From Populus alba (lineage: Eukaryota > Streptophyta > Magnoliopsida > Malpighiales > Salicaceae): DNA of 64,000 nucleotides. This document shows positions 1 to 12,429 of this stretch, piece after piece. Position 1 is the first letter of the stretch, and the number at the start of each line of letters is the position of its first letter. Location of the stretch: the NCBI RefSeq assembly GCF_005239225.2, contig NC_133296.1, positions 10,540,001 through 10,604,000 of the forward strand. The letters run 5' to 3'. A program made the translations under genes and the position numbers. The notes below the pieces were generated by a model. That model was not told the DNA's origin, ran no database searches, and saw nothing but the letters and a program-made list of their open reading frames with translations.

Positions 1-2004
1 GCCTTCAAGGCTTCAGCAGTGCTCATTGTGGTAGACCCAACCTGCACAAAATTAAAGTTATCTTCATCCCTACTCATAAAAGTAGTAATCTAAACCAACT
101 CAGTCGTGAATGAGGTAGAATAAGAGCCATAGCCAACTCCCCAGGATAAGGCATGAACAATAATACCCAAGTCAAGATGAGAGAAAAAAGCTTACGGCAA
201 TAGGTGCTGGATTCCCAGGAACTTTTACAGCCCATGGCTCACCTACTAGAAAAGAAGGAAGACCTTCAGCAGGTATACTGATACCAGGAAACATCAGATC
301 TGCTCCTCCAATGACAAATTGAGATACCTCACCCCCTTTCAGAATGAAAGACGGCAACATCTCAGGGACCTTCCAGAGGGCAAAAACTGCATCAAGACAT
401 AGACAAAATTAAAATCAAACAAGCAAACAGCCAAAAATGTATTTCACCACAGCATCAGGTTCCTGTTTAAATAATTGTCACTTCTGATTAGAGAATGAAA
501 TTGGAGGTTAATTTTTTAAGGCTCCTTTATTCTGCCTTTTAATGAAAGGGAACCCATTTATTAGCTGTAAAAAATGGAGAGAAATATGTGGATCCTTTGC
601 ATCAACATTAATAGCAAGGCTGAAAACCTATTCAACTATCTGCTCCAGTATTTATGATCACCATCTCAATCACAAAACTGTCTTTTAATATACAGAAGCA
701 AGGCATGGTTTCTTGAACCAGTATGCTGTCCTTGTGGCTCTACTATAAATTTGAATTGTGTAATAATTAAGTATAATTTGACATTTTAACATGTCAATTA
801 CAGAAGCAAGAAAGAAAAATTCAGGTTGCTGGGTTCTATCCAGTAGCAAGTAATTCAATCAGATTCTCCACAATAAAGGAAACTAGAGATAAACTTTCTG
901 AGAAGAATATTAACATATATGCATGACAGGAGAGCTCCACAGCCACCTCTGGCAAAAGGCCATTTCTCCTTAATTCATTTCAATTCAATTCAATCTTGAT
1001 AATTTGATTTAGCATTTCCACTCAAAATCAACTTAAAAAACAATCGATATCCCTGCATAAACTACATATAACATTAACATTTTCTTATTGTCTTTATTTG
1101 CCCCTGTGGAGAGGGGTTCATCAAGAGTTAGAAACCCATCCATCATCAATGGTGAATAGCCCACAAGTTGATTCACAAGGCATTGACCTACTCTAGAACC
1201 AAGTATACCACACCAACAAACAGGAGACTCCCTGTCATTAGAATCCTCCATGCGATAAATAGTGATTTAGCAGAATTTAAACCTGCTAAACCATCATAAA
1301 TTGTCCAGACTTCCAAGGAAAAACAGCATGACAAGCAAATAAGGAATGGAAGCGTTCACTATTCACACTTACATTTTAACAAACTTCAATTATTTGTGAA
1401 TAAAATGCGAGAAAGTCGATTGAAACATAAGACATGAAAGTGCGAAACCTAACCTGTGGGGAAAATTTCAGAGCCTCGGCCATCAACATCGAAAAACATA
1501 GGAAAGTTACCTTCAACACCATATACATGAACCCTGTTTACAAACTTTGAAACAGTAATTTCCGCCTAAACACAACAATCATAACAAAACATCAGAGCAA
1601 TAATCAAAACAACGATCCAGGGATCAAAGGGAAAGAGAATTAACATATCGAGTAGCAGTAAAACTAATTGCTTCTTCTTTCAAGAACATTTCCACTAGAG
1701 AAATCATTTTCTTATGTAAATACTAAAAAAATTAAAAAGAACTTGAGTACAAATGCATCAAAATTACAACTTTAAACTATTAATTACACACTAAACGGAT
1801 AATAATAATAATAATAATAATGTCAAACAAAGAAATTGAGGGGGGTGGGGGAGGAGAAAAGAGTGTTACTTTGGGAGGGAGCAAAGCATCTATATCTGCA
1901 TCGGAGGCGCGAGGAAAGCGGTCTCTGATAGTTCGTTTGAGCTTTTTCCGGTCGGCTCCAGAGAGTCTCTGGTGAGATTTTGCCTCAATCGCCTTCTTGA
2001 ACAT
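1..2004 (-). CDS. EIF2D: Eukaryotic translation initiation factor 2D (ligatin-type), N-terminal part, truncated by window edge
   Basis: Exons on the minus strand: 1870-2004, 1454-1565, 196-386 and 1-41 (continues off the window). All junctions are GT/AG and the frame is kept throughout. The product starts MFKKAIEAKSHQRLSGADRK, then continues AEITVSKFVNRVHVYGVEG, a FDVDGRGSEIFPTG stretch and GGADLMFPGISIPAEG, ending in a VGSTTMSTAEALKA stretch that leads into the PUA domain. This matches the N-terminal module of eIF2D, which in other eukaryotes is followed by a PUA domain, an SWIB-like region and a SUI1 domain. The family delivers initiator tRNA to the 40S subunit independently of GTP and helps recycle post-termination complexes in the cytosol. 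The start is the first ATG and fits the conserved N-terminus. Intron 2 is about 1.07 kb. About 160 codons are visible and no lesion is seen, so the gene is probably functional. Family identity is recalled from memory, not from a search. Confidence 0.93.
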
Positions 2005-2260
2005 TTTCTTTTTATTTTAATTAATAGTAAAACTGGGAGAAAAAGGAACAAGGGAACTAGTTTCCTTTTAGAAAGTGTTTTTTTGTGTTCTGTTCTTTTT
2101 AAGAAGCGGCAGCGGAAGCTTCTGGAAAAGCAGTAGGGCGGTGCCAGAAAAAGAAGGCAGTGATTTTTTTTCTTTCTTATATTATCGAAAAAACTGGATT
2201 GTTACAGCCCTCCACAGTACTAAGGAACCACAATTTGGAGTAAAACTAATTACATGAGCA
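2005..2260 (-). promoter_or_regulatory. 5' flank of EIF2D
   Basis: This is the immediate upstream region of the minus-strand EIF2D start. It is moderately AT-rich with T-runs, and I could not place a clear TATA box. It ends where the repeat-rich DNA starts. The promoter assignment rests on position only. Confidence 0.35.
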
Positions 2261-2279
2261 CACGATGCTGCAAGTAATT

Positions 2280-4320
2280 TTTTTATATAAAAAATATAAA
2301 TAAATTAATATTTAAAAATATTAAATTTTTTTATAAAACTATACCCAAAAGTTTTTGGTTTGGCTGCAACGTCTAACTTAAGAATAATATTTATAATATT
2401 AATAATAACATTAAACTTGCATGACTCAAGTTTAAGTGAGTCTGACTGCAACATCAAACCCAAGAATATTAAATGCGGGTCTGGCTATAAAATCGTGTCA
2501 TAAAAGTGTGATAATTAAGTAGATTAATTAAAAAAAACCAACAAGAAAAAAAAACTAATAAAAAAAGAAAAAAGAATCTGAATTAATTGGGTTAACCTTT
2601 CAAACCAGGTTAACCCGTAAAACTTGGGATTCGCGTAATGAAAGTTTGATAACTAAATAGAAAAAAGATTGACGAGTTTACCCAGAATTAACTGGGTTAA
2701 CTCATCAAACCAAGTTAATTCGTCAAACCCAAGATACATGTTATGAAAGTCTGATAATTAAATAGAAAGCAATTTAACATTAACAAAATAAACTAAATGA
2801 AAAAAATTAATTTAAAAAAAAACTCAGGTTAACTCGTCAAACCAGGTTAGTTCGTCAAACCAGAGATCCGTATCATGAAAATCTGGTAACCAAATAAAAA
2901 AAATTAACATTAACAAACTAAATCAAACAAAAAAATTCATTAAAAATACAAAAAACAAAAAGGAAAAAGACAATTCTATAATATATTATATTATAATAAT
3001 TATTATAGTATAATAATATAATATGTTAATAAGTAAAAGGCGTGGGGAAGCTACAGTGCATGTCTCATGCCTTTTAAACCAAGTTAATCCATCAAACTCG
3101 AGATCCATATCATGAAAATTTGGTAACCAAATAAAAAAAATTAAAATTAACAAATTAAATCAAACAAAAAAAATCATTAAAAACAACAAAAAAAAGACAA
3201 TTCTATAATATAATATAATATAATAAGTGAAAGCCGTTGGGAAGCTATAGTGCTTTCCCCACTCCTTTCAGACTATTACTTAATAAAAATTAAAAAACAA
3301 ACAAAAAAAAGACAATTCTATAATATAATATAATAATAATTATAATATAATATATTAATAAGTGAAAGGCGTGGGGAAACTACAGTGCTTTCCCACACCT
3401 TTTAGAGTATTACTTAATAGTTTTCTTTATATCGAATACGGTCCACTGTCCATTCATGCACAGTGAAAAAAGCCCACACATTCTAAAGTTCTACTAGTTA
3501 CATAACGCGTGCGATGTCGTAAGTCATTTCTTTTGCATAAAAAATATATAAAAAAAAATAAGATTTAAAAGTGTTAGGTTTTTCTGCAAAGCTATACCCA
3601 AGAGTCTTGGGTTTGGCTACAACACTTGACCTAAGAGTAATATTTATAATATTACTAATAACATTAAACTTGCATGACCCAAGTTTAAGTGAGTCTGACT
3701 GCAACATCAAACTCAAGAATATTGGATGTAGATCTGGCTATAAGGTCATGTCATAAAAGTGTGATAATTAAATAGATTAATTAAAAAGAAAAAAAAACAA
3801 CAGGAAGAAAAAAAAACTAATGAAGAAAAAGAAAAAAAAATCTAAATTAATTGGGTTAACACGTAAAACCTGGGATTCGCGTCATGAAAGTTTGATAACT
3901 ATATAGAAAAAAAATTAACGGGTTTACCCAGAATTAACTAAGTTAACCCATCAAACCAAATTAACTCATAAGCCTAGGATACGTGTCATGAAAATCTGAT
4001 AATTAAATAGAAAGAAATTTAACATTAACAAACTAAACTAAACAAAAAAAAATTAATTAAAAAGAAAAAAATCCGGGTTACCTCATCAAACCAGGTTAAC
4101 CCATCAAACCCGAGATCCATACCATGAAAATTTGATATTGAGATAAAAAAAAAATTAACAAACTAAATCAAACAAAAAATTCATTAAAAAAAACAAAAAA
4201 TAATATAAAAAAAAAGAAGAAAAAGACATTTCTATAATATAATATATTAATAAGTGAAAGGCATGGGAAAGCTACAGTGCTTCCCCCACGCCTTTTAGAG
4301 TATTACTTAATTAATAACTT
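2280..4320. repeat. AT-rich dispersed repeat present as two direct copies about 1.25 kb apart
   Basis: A block beginning near 2342 (taccca, then ggtttggct, taatatttataatatt, acattaaacttgcatgac) recurs near 3595 with small changes, an offset of about 1253 bases. Each copy is followed by repeated phrases: gttaactcgtcaaaccaggt-like segments, agatccatatcatgaaaa, and attaacaaactaaatcaaac. AT-rich (TATAATA)n tracts and a hairpin then follow (see 3031-4296). There is no coding potential. It is probably a non-autonomous transposon or satellite-like repeat that was locally duplicated; I cannot assign a family. Confidence 0.7.
3031..4296. repeat. Four copies of a conserved hairpin inside the AT-rich repeat
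   Basis: Hairpins lie at about 3031-3076, 3225-3268, 3361-3404 and 4252-4296. The consensus is AAAGGCGTGGGGAAGC, loop TACAGT, then GCTTCCCCACGCCTTTT. Arms are about 16 bases with a few mismatches per copy. Three copies are preceded by a gacaattctataata tract and followed by gagtattactta. The first copy is the most degenerate. Confidence 0.7.
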
Positions 4321-6280
4321 TTTATTACACAATAAAATTATTAATTTATTTTTAAAATAAAAAAAGGTTAGTTTACAAGGGTTATTAATCTTTTTAATGT
4401 TTTCAAAACAGATAAATGATTAAATTACCTTTTAAAAAAAAAATAAACTTATTTTCATAGGTTTATTCATATTTTTATCATGGTTTTTTTGTTATACTCA
4501 ATTGGAATGAGAGCCAAATTAGTTTTTTAATAAATAAAATATCATAAAAAATAAAAATTTATTGGTGTTGCACGTGCTAACAAGTGGATGTCACCCACAC
4601 GTTTCATATGTTTTAGTCATTATTTGTTAATACAATTGGTAATGACAGATTATAGCTAATCTCTTATCATTGATCAAATTTAAATTGCTCGTATCTCATA
4701 TTGACGCAATTAACTTCCTCAAGTTTAAACTTATTGACACCACAATGATCTCGGTGTCGCCCCAAAGTAGCCAACTCAGGCAGCCTTGAGTTTTTAAAAT
4801 CTGACAGTCCATGATAGCCACTTTAAATTAACAATTGGGATCCTTTCGGGTTAAATCAATGAGCAAATTTTGTCCCTAAAAAAGACAATGTATCCCTCTT
4901 CCATCTCCTATAAATAAAGATGGATTCCATGTCTTAAGGAAGGAGAAATTTGGCCTCAAAGTTGGCAAAAAAATCAAACCCTCCCTATTTTATGGTCGGC
5001 AACCTCCCTTTCCCCTTTTTTTCCCCACCTCTAGCAACACCTCCAACCTTTGTGCTCGACCTTCTCTACACCACTAAAAACATCGCCAATAGCTACTATG
5101 CTTCAGCTAGGCAAGCCTCTTTCATTTTTTTTCTCCCCAAAACCTTCCCTTCGGCCGCTCCATGCAGAAGGAAAATTAATTAACATCATTGCTAGGCTAG
5201 GGCAACAACAATGTAGGTCGTGGGCTAGACCCGTTTCAGCCCAGCCCATATGGCTCAATTGGGTCTAGTCCATCTAAAAAAAAATAGGGTCTATCGAGTC
5301 GCTAGTCGACCCCACCCAACTACGTCAACTTGGACTTGCTCCGGGCCCGTTCAAATGACTAAACCGATTCCAGCCCAATATATATATATATATAAGGGTC
5401 ATTTTAAAATATTTGTGATTTTCTCGCATGTTTTTTCCAATAATTTTGCATAATATCAAGATGTATATTTATATTGTAAAATACAAATATGATATTAAAG
5501 TACCTGGTTTTTCTTCGAAACTTTTCTTAATTTTTTTTTAAATTCCAAAAAAAAAATCAAAAAAATTTAAATTAGTTTCCTTTTAAAACAACAAAAATAT
5601 ATGTTTTTTGTGCATACAACCAAATCCAAAAAGTTTTTTAAGCATACTTTTTATTAAAAAATAAAAAAAACAAAAATGCATTTTTTTTCATATTTTAAAT
5701 TTAAAAAATGAATATCGTAACTAATTTATGATTATCTATTAGGGTTTGACCAAAATATCAAAAACCTTTCACCAATCACATTCTAGTTTTTTTCTCTTTG
5801 GGTATGCCCCTCGTATTTGTGTAGAGAATATTTATGTTATTTATATACATCTTAGATTTATCCAAACAAGTTTAGCTGTAAACTTTAATACTTAGGGGGT
5901 GTAAAACAACATTGTAGAGTATACCCTCAAGTATTAAAGATACAAAAAAAAAAAAAAATGTGATGTTAAAATTTAGGCTATGGAATAGTTTGACTTTAAC
6001 TTAATAATGAAGAGACTTCCTTACGAAGAGAGACTTACCTCGAACCTTAGATAAAAGACTAATGGATAAAAACACGACCTAGAAAAATAATAAAACAATA
6101 ATGCAACTTACCTTAGGTAGGGTGCACTGAGGGATGTGTCTTTCCTTTACACACCAGTTCCTTACCCGGACTCTCGTAGACCATAGATTTTCTAGTTACT
6201 ATGATATTAAGTAACAACTCTTGAATCTTATAATCATAATTATACTCAAACCCCATTTCCAACACACACTCTCAGGACGA
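4321..6280. other. AT-rich intergenic DNA, probably old retroelement sequence
   Basis: No convincing gene is present. A TATA-like ctataaataaag occurs near 4909, followed by a C/T-rich stretch with a short open frame (4950-5183) of no recognisable family. Around 5220-5380 there are repeated GGGTCTAG, CAGCCC and GGGCCCG words, a pattern often seen in decayed LTRs, and a short (TA)n run near 5385. A is found in long runs near 5945. The region adjoins the 3' end of the minus-strand gypsy relic and may hold its decayed 3' portion, but I found no LTR pair. Confidence 0.3.
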
Positions 6281-6289
6281 TGATGCCCC

Positions 6290-7060
6290 GTACACGAGCC
6301 CCATAACAAAAGTTAAAGTAGCCAAAGCATTAGCAAATTGGTTTTTATCTCTTCCTATATTAGTATATTTTATCTCGTCAAATTCTTTTGCTAGTTGGAC
6401 AAATATTCGTAATATAATCTTAACCTCTCATCTTTTGTCAATCATTCTTATTTCACTTGGCATTTTATCAACATTAAGTCTCTATAGACATCAAGTTTTT
6501 TTATCTTTAATTATAATGCAGCTTCTAATCCAAGGATGGAAGTTTTATATTCGGCCATATTATTGGTGAACTTAAATTAATTGCAAATTGATCGAAACAT
6601 GATATTGCTTTCTATTAGGAGAAATTATCATTGCTCCTACCCCCATTGCTATATACATTTATTGCTCTACCAAAATACATTGTCCGTTAGTCTGGTTCTT
6701 CTTTTTTTTTTTTTTTCTAGTATCAATACATCTTCATATAAGAAATCAAAATTTAAAGGTTTATAATCTTCAATTACATTGTTTGTCAAATTAATGATCA
6801 ACTATAACACTTCCTTTCAAGGCTTTTCTTGTCATAAATATTATGTCATACTCAGCCAAGAGCACCTATCATATTGTTATTGTACTTAGTATGCATTACA
6901 TTATATGGCTGATTTTAAATATGAGAGGATCCAGTTTTGAAATCAGCCATATAGTGTAATGCAACATGTATTGTCGAAGTCATTTTACAACCCATACAAA
7001 TGAACAACAAAGCTTCTCTAGCAATGTATATATAGTTGCAATTTATGAACTTATTACTCA
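6290..7060 (-). pseudogene. Gypsy RNase H and RT-connection remnants
   Basis: The minus strand reads LAKEFDEIKYTNIGRDKNQF followed by ANALATL at about 6300-6400, the conserved end of the RNase H domain in plant gypsy elements. Around 6840-7000 fragments of the preceding RNase H sheet are seen (TIWLISKLDPLIFK, then IGALG). Several stops and indels separate the pieces. A local inverted repeat at 6892-6963 falls in this stretch. Non-functional. Confidence 0.7.
6892..6963. repeat. 24-bp inverted repeat within the gypsy RNase H relic
   Basis: The left arm at 6892-6915 (tgcattacattatatggctg, then attt) and the right arm at 6940-6963 are reverse complements with one mismatch, separated by 24 bases. 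One arm corresponds to gypsy coding sequence, so the other is probably an inverted local copy. Confidence 0.8.
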
Positions 7061-7209
7061 GTTAACAGATTTCTCTTTTTTATACTAGACTTATTATGTT
7101 GCCCGAATACACATACCATTGTTTTTTTAGTTGTTGTCAAATATAGAATCAACGGTTTGCCAGGTACTGGAGGTATCAATAAAGATGGATTTTGCAAATA
7201 CTGCTTGAT

Positions 7210-7910
7210 TTAATCAGAAATTTCTTCGCATTCCTCGTTCCATACCCCAGGATTTTTCTTTTGAAAGAATCGAAAGATTGGATCACAAGTTGTTGTTATT
7301 TGAGATATAAATCGAGCAATATAATTCCAATGACCTAGGAAAAATCTTACTTCTTTTTTTGTTTTATGAGTTGGCATAGTCTGGATTGCTTTAACTTTAT
7401 CAAGGTTGACTTCAATATGTTGGTTACTCACCATAAATCCTAGCAGCTTTCTGGATTTTATCCCGAAGGACCATTTTACAGGGTTCAACTTCAACTGATA
7501 CCTTCTAAACCATTCAAATAACTTTATCATATCTGACAATGGTCTTCTTTCTCCCTCTTTGGATTTAGCAATCATGTTGTCCACATACACTTCAATTTTT
7601 GTATACATCATATTGTGGATTAGAGTTACCACTATCCTTTGATAAATGGTTTTAGTGTTTTTCAGTCTGAATGACATCACATTATAACAAAAGGTTCCCC
7701 ATGAAGTAATAAAGGTTGTCATCTCTTTATTTTTGTTGGACATTTTGACATGGTGGTACCTAGAGAAACCATCCATGAAAGACTATGCTGAGCTTCACGC
7801 CACATTGTTAATTAGGACATCGATGTGTGGCAAATAGAAGTTGTCTTTTGGGCTTGCTTTATTTAAATCCATATAGTCTACACATACTTTAATTTTGTTA
7901 CCTTTCTTGG
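7210..7910 (-). pseudogene. Gypsy reverse transcriptase (inactive)
   Basis: The longest open part (7776-7210, 188 codons) starts MDGFSRYHHVKM and contains FITSWGTFCYNVMSFRLKN, YVDNMIAKS, KLLGFMVSNQHIEV and WNYIARFISQ. These are the finger, palm and thumb landmarks of plant Ty3/gypsy RT. Upstream, past two stops, the frame continues with IPKKGNKIKVCVDYMDLNKA and SPKDNFYLPHIDVL. The catalytic YVDD box reads YVDN, so the second palm aspartate is lost. With the stops near 7790 this makes the enzyme dead. Confidence 0.9.
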
Positions 7911-7919
7911 GAATTACTA

Positions 7920-8290
7920 TTACATTAGATACTCATTGTGTGTGCCTAACCACCTTTAAAAAACAATATCTCATTGCCTTTATATCTCAGCTTTCACCTT
8001 GAGTGCCATATCCGGACAAGTTCTTCATAGTTTTAGCTTCACATGTATACTTCCTTCATTTAATGGCACCTTATATACTACAATGTTAGTATCTAAACTA
8101 AGGATATTCATGTAGGACCAAACAAACACATAAATATACTCACATAACACTAAGATCAAATTTTTCCTTTCAATAGTAGTGATTAGATTCCTTATCTTTA
8201 ATTATCTTTCATCATATCCTATACTGACATTAATTGTCTCTAACTTTTCTTTTATTTGTTTCCAAGCTCACTTTAATTATTCTACTAGCT
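7920..8290 (-). pseudogene. Gypsy pre-RT linker region (decayed)
   Basis: Minus-strand fragments read YVFVWSYMNILSLDTNIVVY, KVPLNEGS, then KLKL and TCPDMALKVKAEI. They correspond to the conserved segment just before RT in plant gypsy polyproteins (usually FAWSY, DMPG, then RRMCPEMALKIKEEV). Stops interrupt it. It links the RT block to the sequence next to the LINE insertion point. Confidence 0.7.
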
Positions 8291-8791
8291 TAGTGAATTC
8301 TTTTACATAATCCACTTCCCATTCATGTTTTTTCATTGCAATTGTGTACTCATCAAAATTTGGTCATTCATTCTCAGTTTAATATGCTCGTGATTTTATG
8401 AACGATCCACCTTTTGATTTCCTGAAAGCAAAAAATGTTTCAATATAAGTATATATTTTGAAAACCAAATCTATGAAAATACATGATCTCATTAATAAAA
8501 AGGAAAGGCTAAACTACAACAAAAACCATATATTAACATCTTGAGCCAAGATTGCTAACTTGGTATGAAAGTAAAGACAAGCACAAGCCAAAAAGCACAC
8601 TAGAATAACAATGTCATTTAGTTTTTGAAGACTATATGAGCCTTTTGGGTCACCTAATTTTCAAACCTTCCACCACTTGTTAGCTTTCACACGAAGGTTT
8701 TTGTTGGCATTTCTTTCATGATATGGATAGTTAGTTGTGGTGCAAATCTTCTCCTTCCATAACCTTTCCTTTCTCACTGCAACTCTTGCCC

Positions 8792-8804
8792 TTATTGTCA
8801 TCTT
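8792..8804. repeat. Target-site duplication of the LINE, left copy
   Basis: TTATTGTCATCTT, 13 bases, identical to 14216-14228. It directly abuts the T-run that is the LINE poly(A) tail on the other strand. Confidence 0.85.
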
Positions 8805-9289
8805 TTTTTTTATTTTTTTTTTTATCAAATGTTAAGAATTTTATAGATAAAAAATTAGAGAAACTGGATAACCAGCAAGCCAAAGATACACTTGTACAGA
8901 TCAAGCTTATGGGAATAGGCTCCCAACAAGTACAAAGGAAAAATATAATGAAACTAAGCCATCAGTTATTTTAGAAACCCAAAGTCTATAGGTGCCTAGG
9001 ATAACCAAGAGAAGCAGAAGCTATCAATAAAACCATCTACACAAAGATGCCTGACAACATTTATATAAAAGAAATAGTTCCATTAAGACCCATAAGCTAA
9101 AGACCATGATCCATTAAGAGTATGTGGGCCCATAAGCAAAAAGCATCATGTAAGTCAATATGCATAGGGTATGCACACACACAGCGCCAGATTCAAAAAC
9201 AGTAGAGGAGAAAGCATGAACCGGAGTCCTTAAACCACATAAATAAAGACGGGTCCACTAGGAGGAAAAATAAGCCCTTCCATATACCA

Positions 9290-12171
9290 TCAGCCGACAT
9301 ATAAGAAAGAGTGATCCCTCTCATAAAAGTGGAAGATGATGTAAAACAACACTTGGAGTCTTCTGAAGACTGAATTAAAATTTCTAGATATGCCATTGAA
9401 AATCCTTATGTTGCGCTCCTCCCAGATTAAGTAAACCACTATGCCCAATGAAACCCTTCTCATACGTGCTACCATGTTTCTCTTCTTAGGGTGCAACCAG
9501 CGAAGAGCACTAGACAGGGTGTTCATATTCCTGGTTATCCGTAACCAGACTTTGATTATAGTCCACAATTGACATAGCCAACCATAAAAGAAAGAATAAA
9601 TAACTGTAAGATTCTCCCTCCTGTCTACAAATTACACAGGTGGGATTAATAGGGATGAATCGCAATCGATCTCAAGTGCGGAGTTTGCCCAAAGCAGCCA
9701 GCCATAGAATAAAACTATACTTAGGTAAGGACCACTGCTCCCAAACCACCCTATGCCATGAGATAGTTGAACCCACTGGTCTAAAGAATTGATAAGCATG
9801 GGCTAAAAAAGGACCTGCACTTGTAGACCATCTGGTCATCAACTGCATACTTTCCCTTGGACTTCCACTACGGAGAGAAAGAAGGTCCTTGATAGAAAGG
9901 ATGGACTTCCACAATGAGGAAGAATGTTGATTGGGTTAGGCAGTCCAAATATCATTATTTCTCAAATAAAAGTGATGCACCCAATAAATCCATGCCGAAT
10001 CCGTTCTAAGATGGAGGTTCCAAAGCTGTTTGGCAAGGAAGCTTTTATTACAAGCTCTAAGATCAAAAAGACCGACACCTCCTTCCACTTTAGGTAGGCA
10101 GAGAAATTTACATGCAACTAATGTTGAGCCATTTCTTCTGATGTCCCATGTTCATAAGAAATTCCTGTAGATGTTAATGATTTTGGTAAGAACAATCCCT
10201 GGCATGGGAAAAATGTCCAGCTAGAAGTGAACCTTTCCAAAAAACACAGATCTAAGAAGCTCAAGACAACCAGCATATGAGAGATGCTTGCCAATCCAGC
10301 CTTGAACTGTCAACTCCAAAGCATTTAAAAAAGGTGCAAACTAACTGGGAAACAGTTAATGGGGACTCAAAGGAACCCCTAAGTAAGTGAAGGGGAAAAG
10401 CCCTGCCCTGAGGCCTGATTTAGTAAGGATTGTTTGCCTGTGAGCATCCCTAACTCCCCAAAAAAAGATAGAAGATTTATGTGGATTTATTACTAGCACT
10501 AAAGTCTGACAAAAAAGGTGGAGTTGTTGAAGGAGGCATCTAATTGAAGAAGAATCACCACGTGAGAGAATGAGGGTGTCATCTGCAAAAGCAAGATGTG
10601 TAAGACCTTGGAACTAACATTTAGGATGAAACTAAAAATCAGCTTATTAAGAGGCCATCTTTATCATCCTGGAAAAGTATTCCATACAACAAATAAAGAG
10701 GTATGGGAACAAAGGATCCCCTTGTTGAACCCCACTTTTGCCTAGAAAGAAACCATGGAGATCACCATTTATAACAACAAAGTATGAGGCAGTGGATACA
10801 CACTGCATAAGAAGGGAAACAAATTGATTTGGAAACCCAAGTTGTCGAAGAATATTTTCTAGAAAATCCCATTGAACAGAGTCGAAATCTTTCCTAAAAT
10901 CCACTTTCAATAGGTAGCAAGGAGAGGAACATTTCTTGCCATAATGTCTGAGTAGCTCCTTAACAAGATTGATGTTATCACTCATAAACCGTCCACCCAA
11001 GAAGGCATTTTGTAAAGGGCTGATAATGTCTAAAAGTGCATGAGCTAGTTGACTAGCCATAATCTTTGCAATGACCTTACATTTGAAGAGATGGGCCTGA
11101 AATCAGATGGAGATGTAACATTAGCTGATTTAGGAACCAAAGCAATAATGAAGTGATTAACTTGCCTAAGGAGCCGACTAATAGGCAAAAAATCCTGAAC
11201 AACAACACACAAATCTTCCCCAACTATGTGCCAAGCACGTTTGAAGAAAAGGGAAGAATAACGATCAGGCCTAGGAGCTTTGTCATCCTTTATGCTGAAA
11301 ACTGCCTTTTGAATATCATCATGAGTGACCGGAGATAACAAAAGATCATGAGAACTAGAGGAAAGACATGGTCCACTATAGATGACCGAACTATCAAGAG
11401 GGATGGTGGGGTTAGACATGCCAAGCTACTACTGGAAATAATTGATAAAAACTGCTCCAATTTCCTCCAAAGAGGAGCTTTGACAACCATGAGCGATCAT
11501 AATGGCTGGAATGAAATTCCTTTTGTGGTTATGATTCATCAGTGCATGGAAGAACTTGGTGCCTCTATCACTGTCTTTAAGAAAATTGCATTTGATCTTT
11601 TGATTGAAAAATTGCTTCTTTACAAACTTCGATTGTGAAAGCTTTTGATCTAAGAAGCTTTTCCTGATCCAATAAAAGGTGATTGTCCCTGTCATGATGT
11701 AGAGATAATTGATAATCCACTAACTCAGTTTCAAGACGGGAAATACGTTTTGAGATGTGGCTAAAATATAACCGATTGAGCTCTTTAAGGTGCCTTTTTA
11801 GAAGCTTTAACCCGTGACACAAAATATAAATGGGAGTGTCATAGAGAGAACAATATGAGCTCTTTTTAGAAGCTCAATCGGTTATATTTTAACCCATAAT
11901 TGGGTTATGACATAGTGGAAGAAACTAGGTCAATAGAAACTATAGAAGGCTTTCAATAAACAACAATATGAGCAATAGATGCTACATCCGCATTGGAAAG
12001 ATATTTCCAATCCCGAAGTCTCAACCTATGCAGGTTGGCTACCCTAGAGGGAATCAATTTAGTTTCAAGCAAACCACAAATATCTATGCGGTATTTCTTC
12101 ATGAGGCCAACCACCTCATGTTACTTTTAGGGATTATTGAGTTCCTTGACATTCCAAGTATATATAATCAT
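9290..12171 (-). pseudogene. LINE ORF2: endonuclease fragment, reverse transcriptase and zinc-binding C-terminus (broken)
   Basis: It begins MIIYTWNVKELNNP and continues KKYRIDICGLLETKL and LRDWKYLSNADVAS, the start of an AP-type endonuclease. The rest of that domain (the GDFN and SDH motifs) is absent, with a rearrangement at 11763-11890. The linker (FFHALMNHNHKRNF) and RT follow: SIKDDKAPRPDRYSSLFFK, LLKVDFRKDFDSVQWDFLE, GVQQGDPLFPYLF and LAFADDTLILSR. The catalytic FADD is intact. The C-terminal part has WEQWSLPKYSFILWLAALGK and VYLIWEERNIRIF, typical of the zf-RVT region. At least three frame changes occur (for example near 11050), and stops are present near 9945 and 10360. It would normally nick DNA and copy the LINE RNA at the target; this copy cannot. 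Confidence 0.9.
11763..11890. repeat. Perfect 20-bp inverted repeat at the LINE endonuclease deletion
   Basis: The arm aaaatataaccgattgagct at 11763-11782 recurs as its exact reverse complement at 11871-11890. It lies where the endonuclease sequence breaks off and the ORF2 linker resumes. Confidence 0.9.
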
Positions 12172-12257
12172 GGAGATGCAGGAGAAGGGGTGGCCCTTCT
12201 ACAACCAATACTGGTCCTCGTGCTTTTATGCTTCCTATTAGTCCTGACTAAATCCCC

Positions 12258-12425
12258 CCAAAAAGGAACTTATAAAGGCTAAGAGGCTAGAATACCTTCT
12301 CTCGGATTGGGAGACATCATGCTAAAAAGAGCATGATGCTAAAAAGAACTTATAAATGGAACTTATAAAGGCTGAGAGGCCAGAATACCTTCTCCCGGAT
12401 TGGGAGACATCATGCTAGAAAGAGC
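12258..12425. repeat. Short tandem duplication in the LINE ORF1-ORF2 junction
   Basis: A stretch of about 73 bases (gaacttataaaggct to catgctaaaaagagca) at 12265-12333 is repeated at 12360-12427 with few changes. A partial third piece sits between them. It lies between the end of ORF1 and the ORF2 start. Confidence 0.7.
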
Positions 12426-12429
12426 AACT

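Noticed and set aside
4950..5453. Three overlapping plus-strand open frames after a TATA-like sequence
   Set aside because: Low-complexity Phe/Pro/Ser translations with no family features; more likely a decayed LTR.
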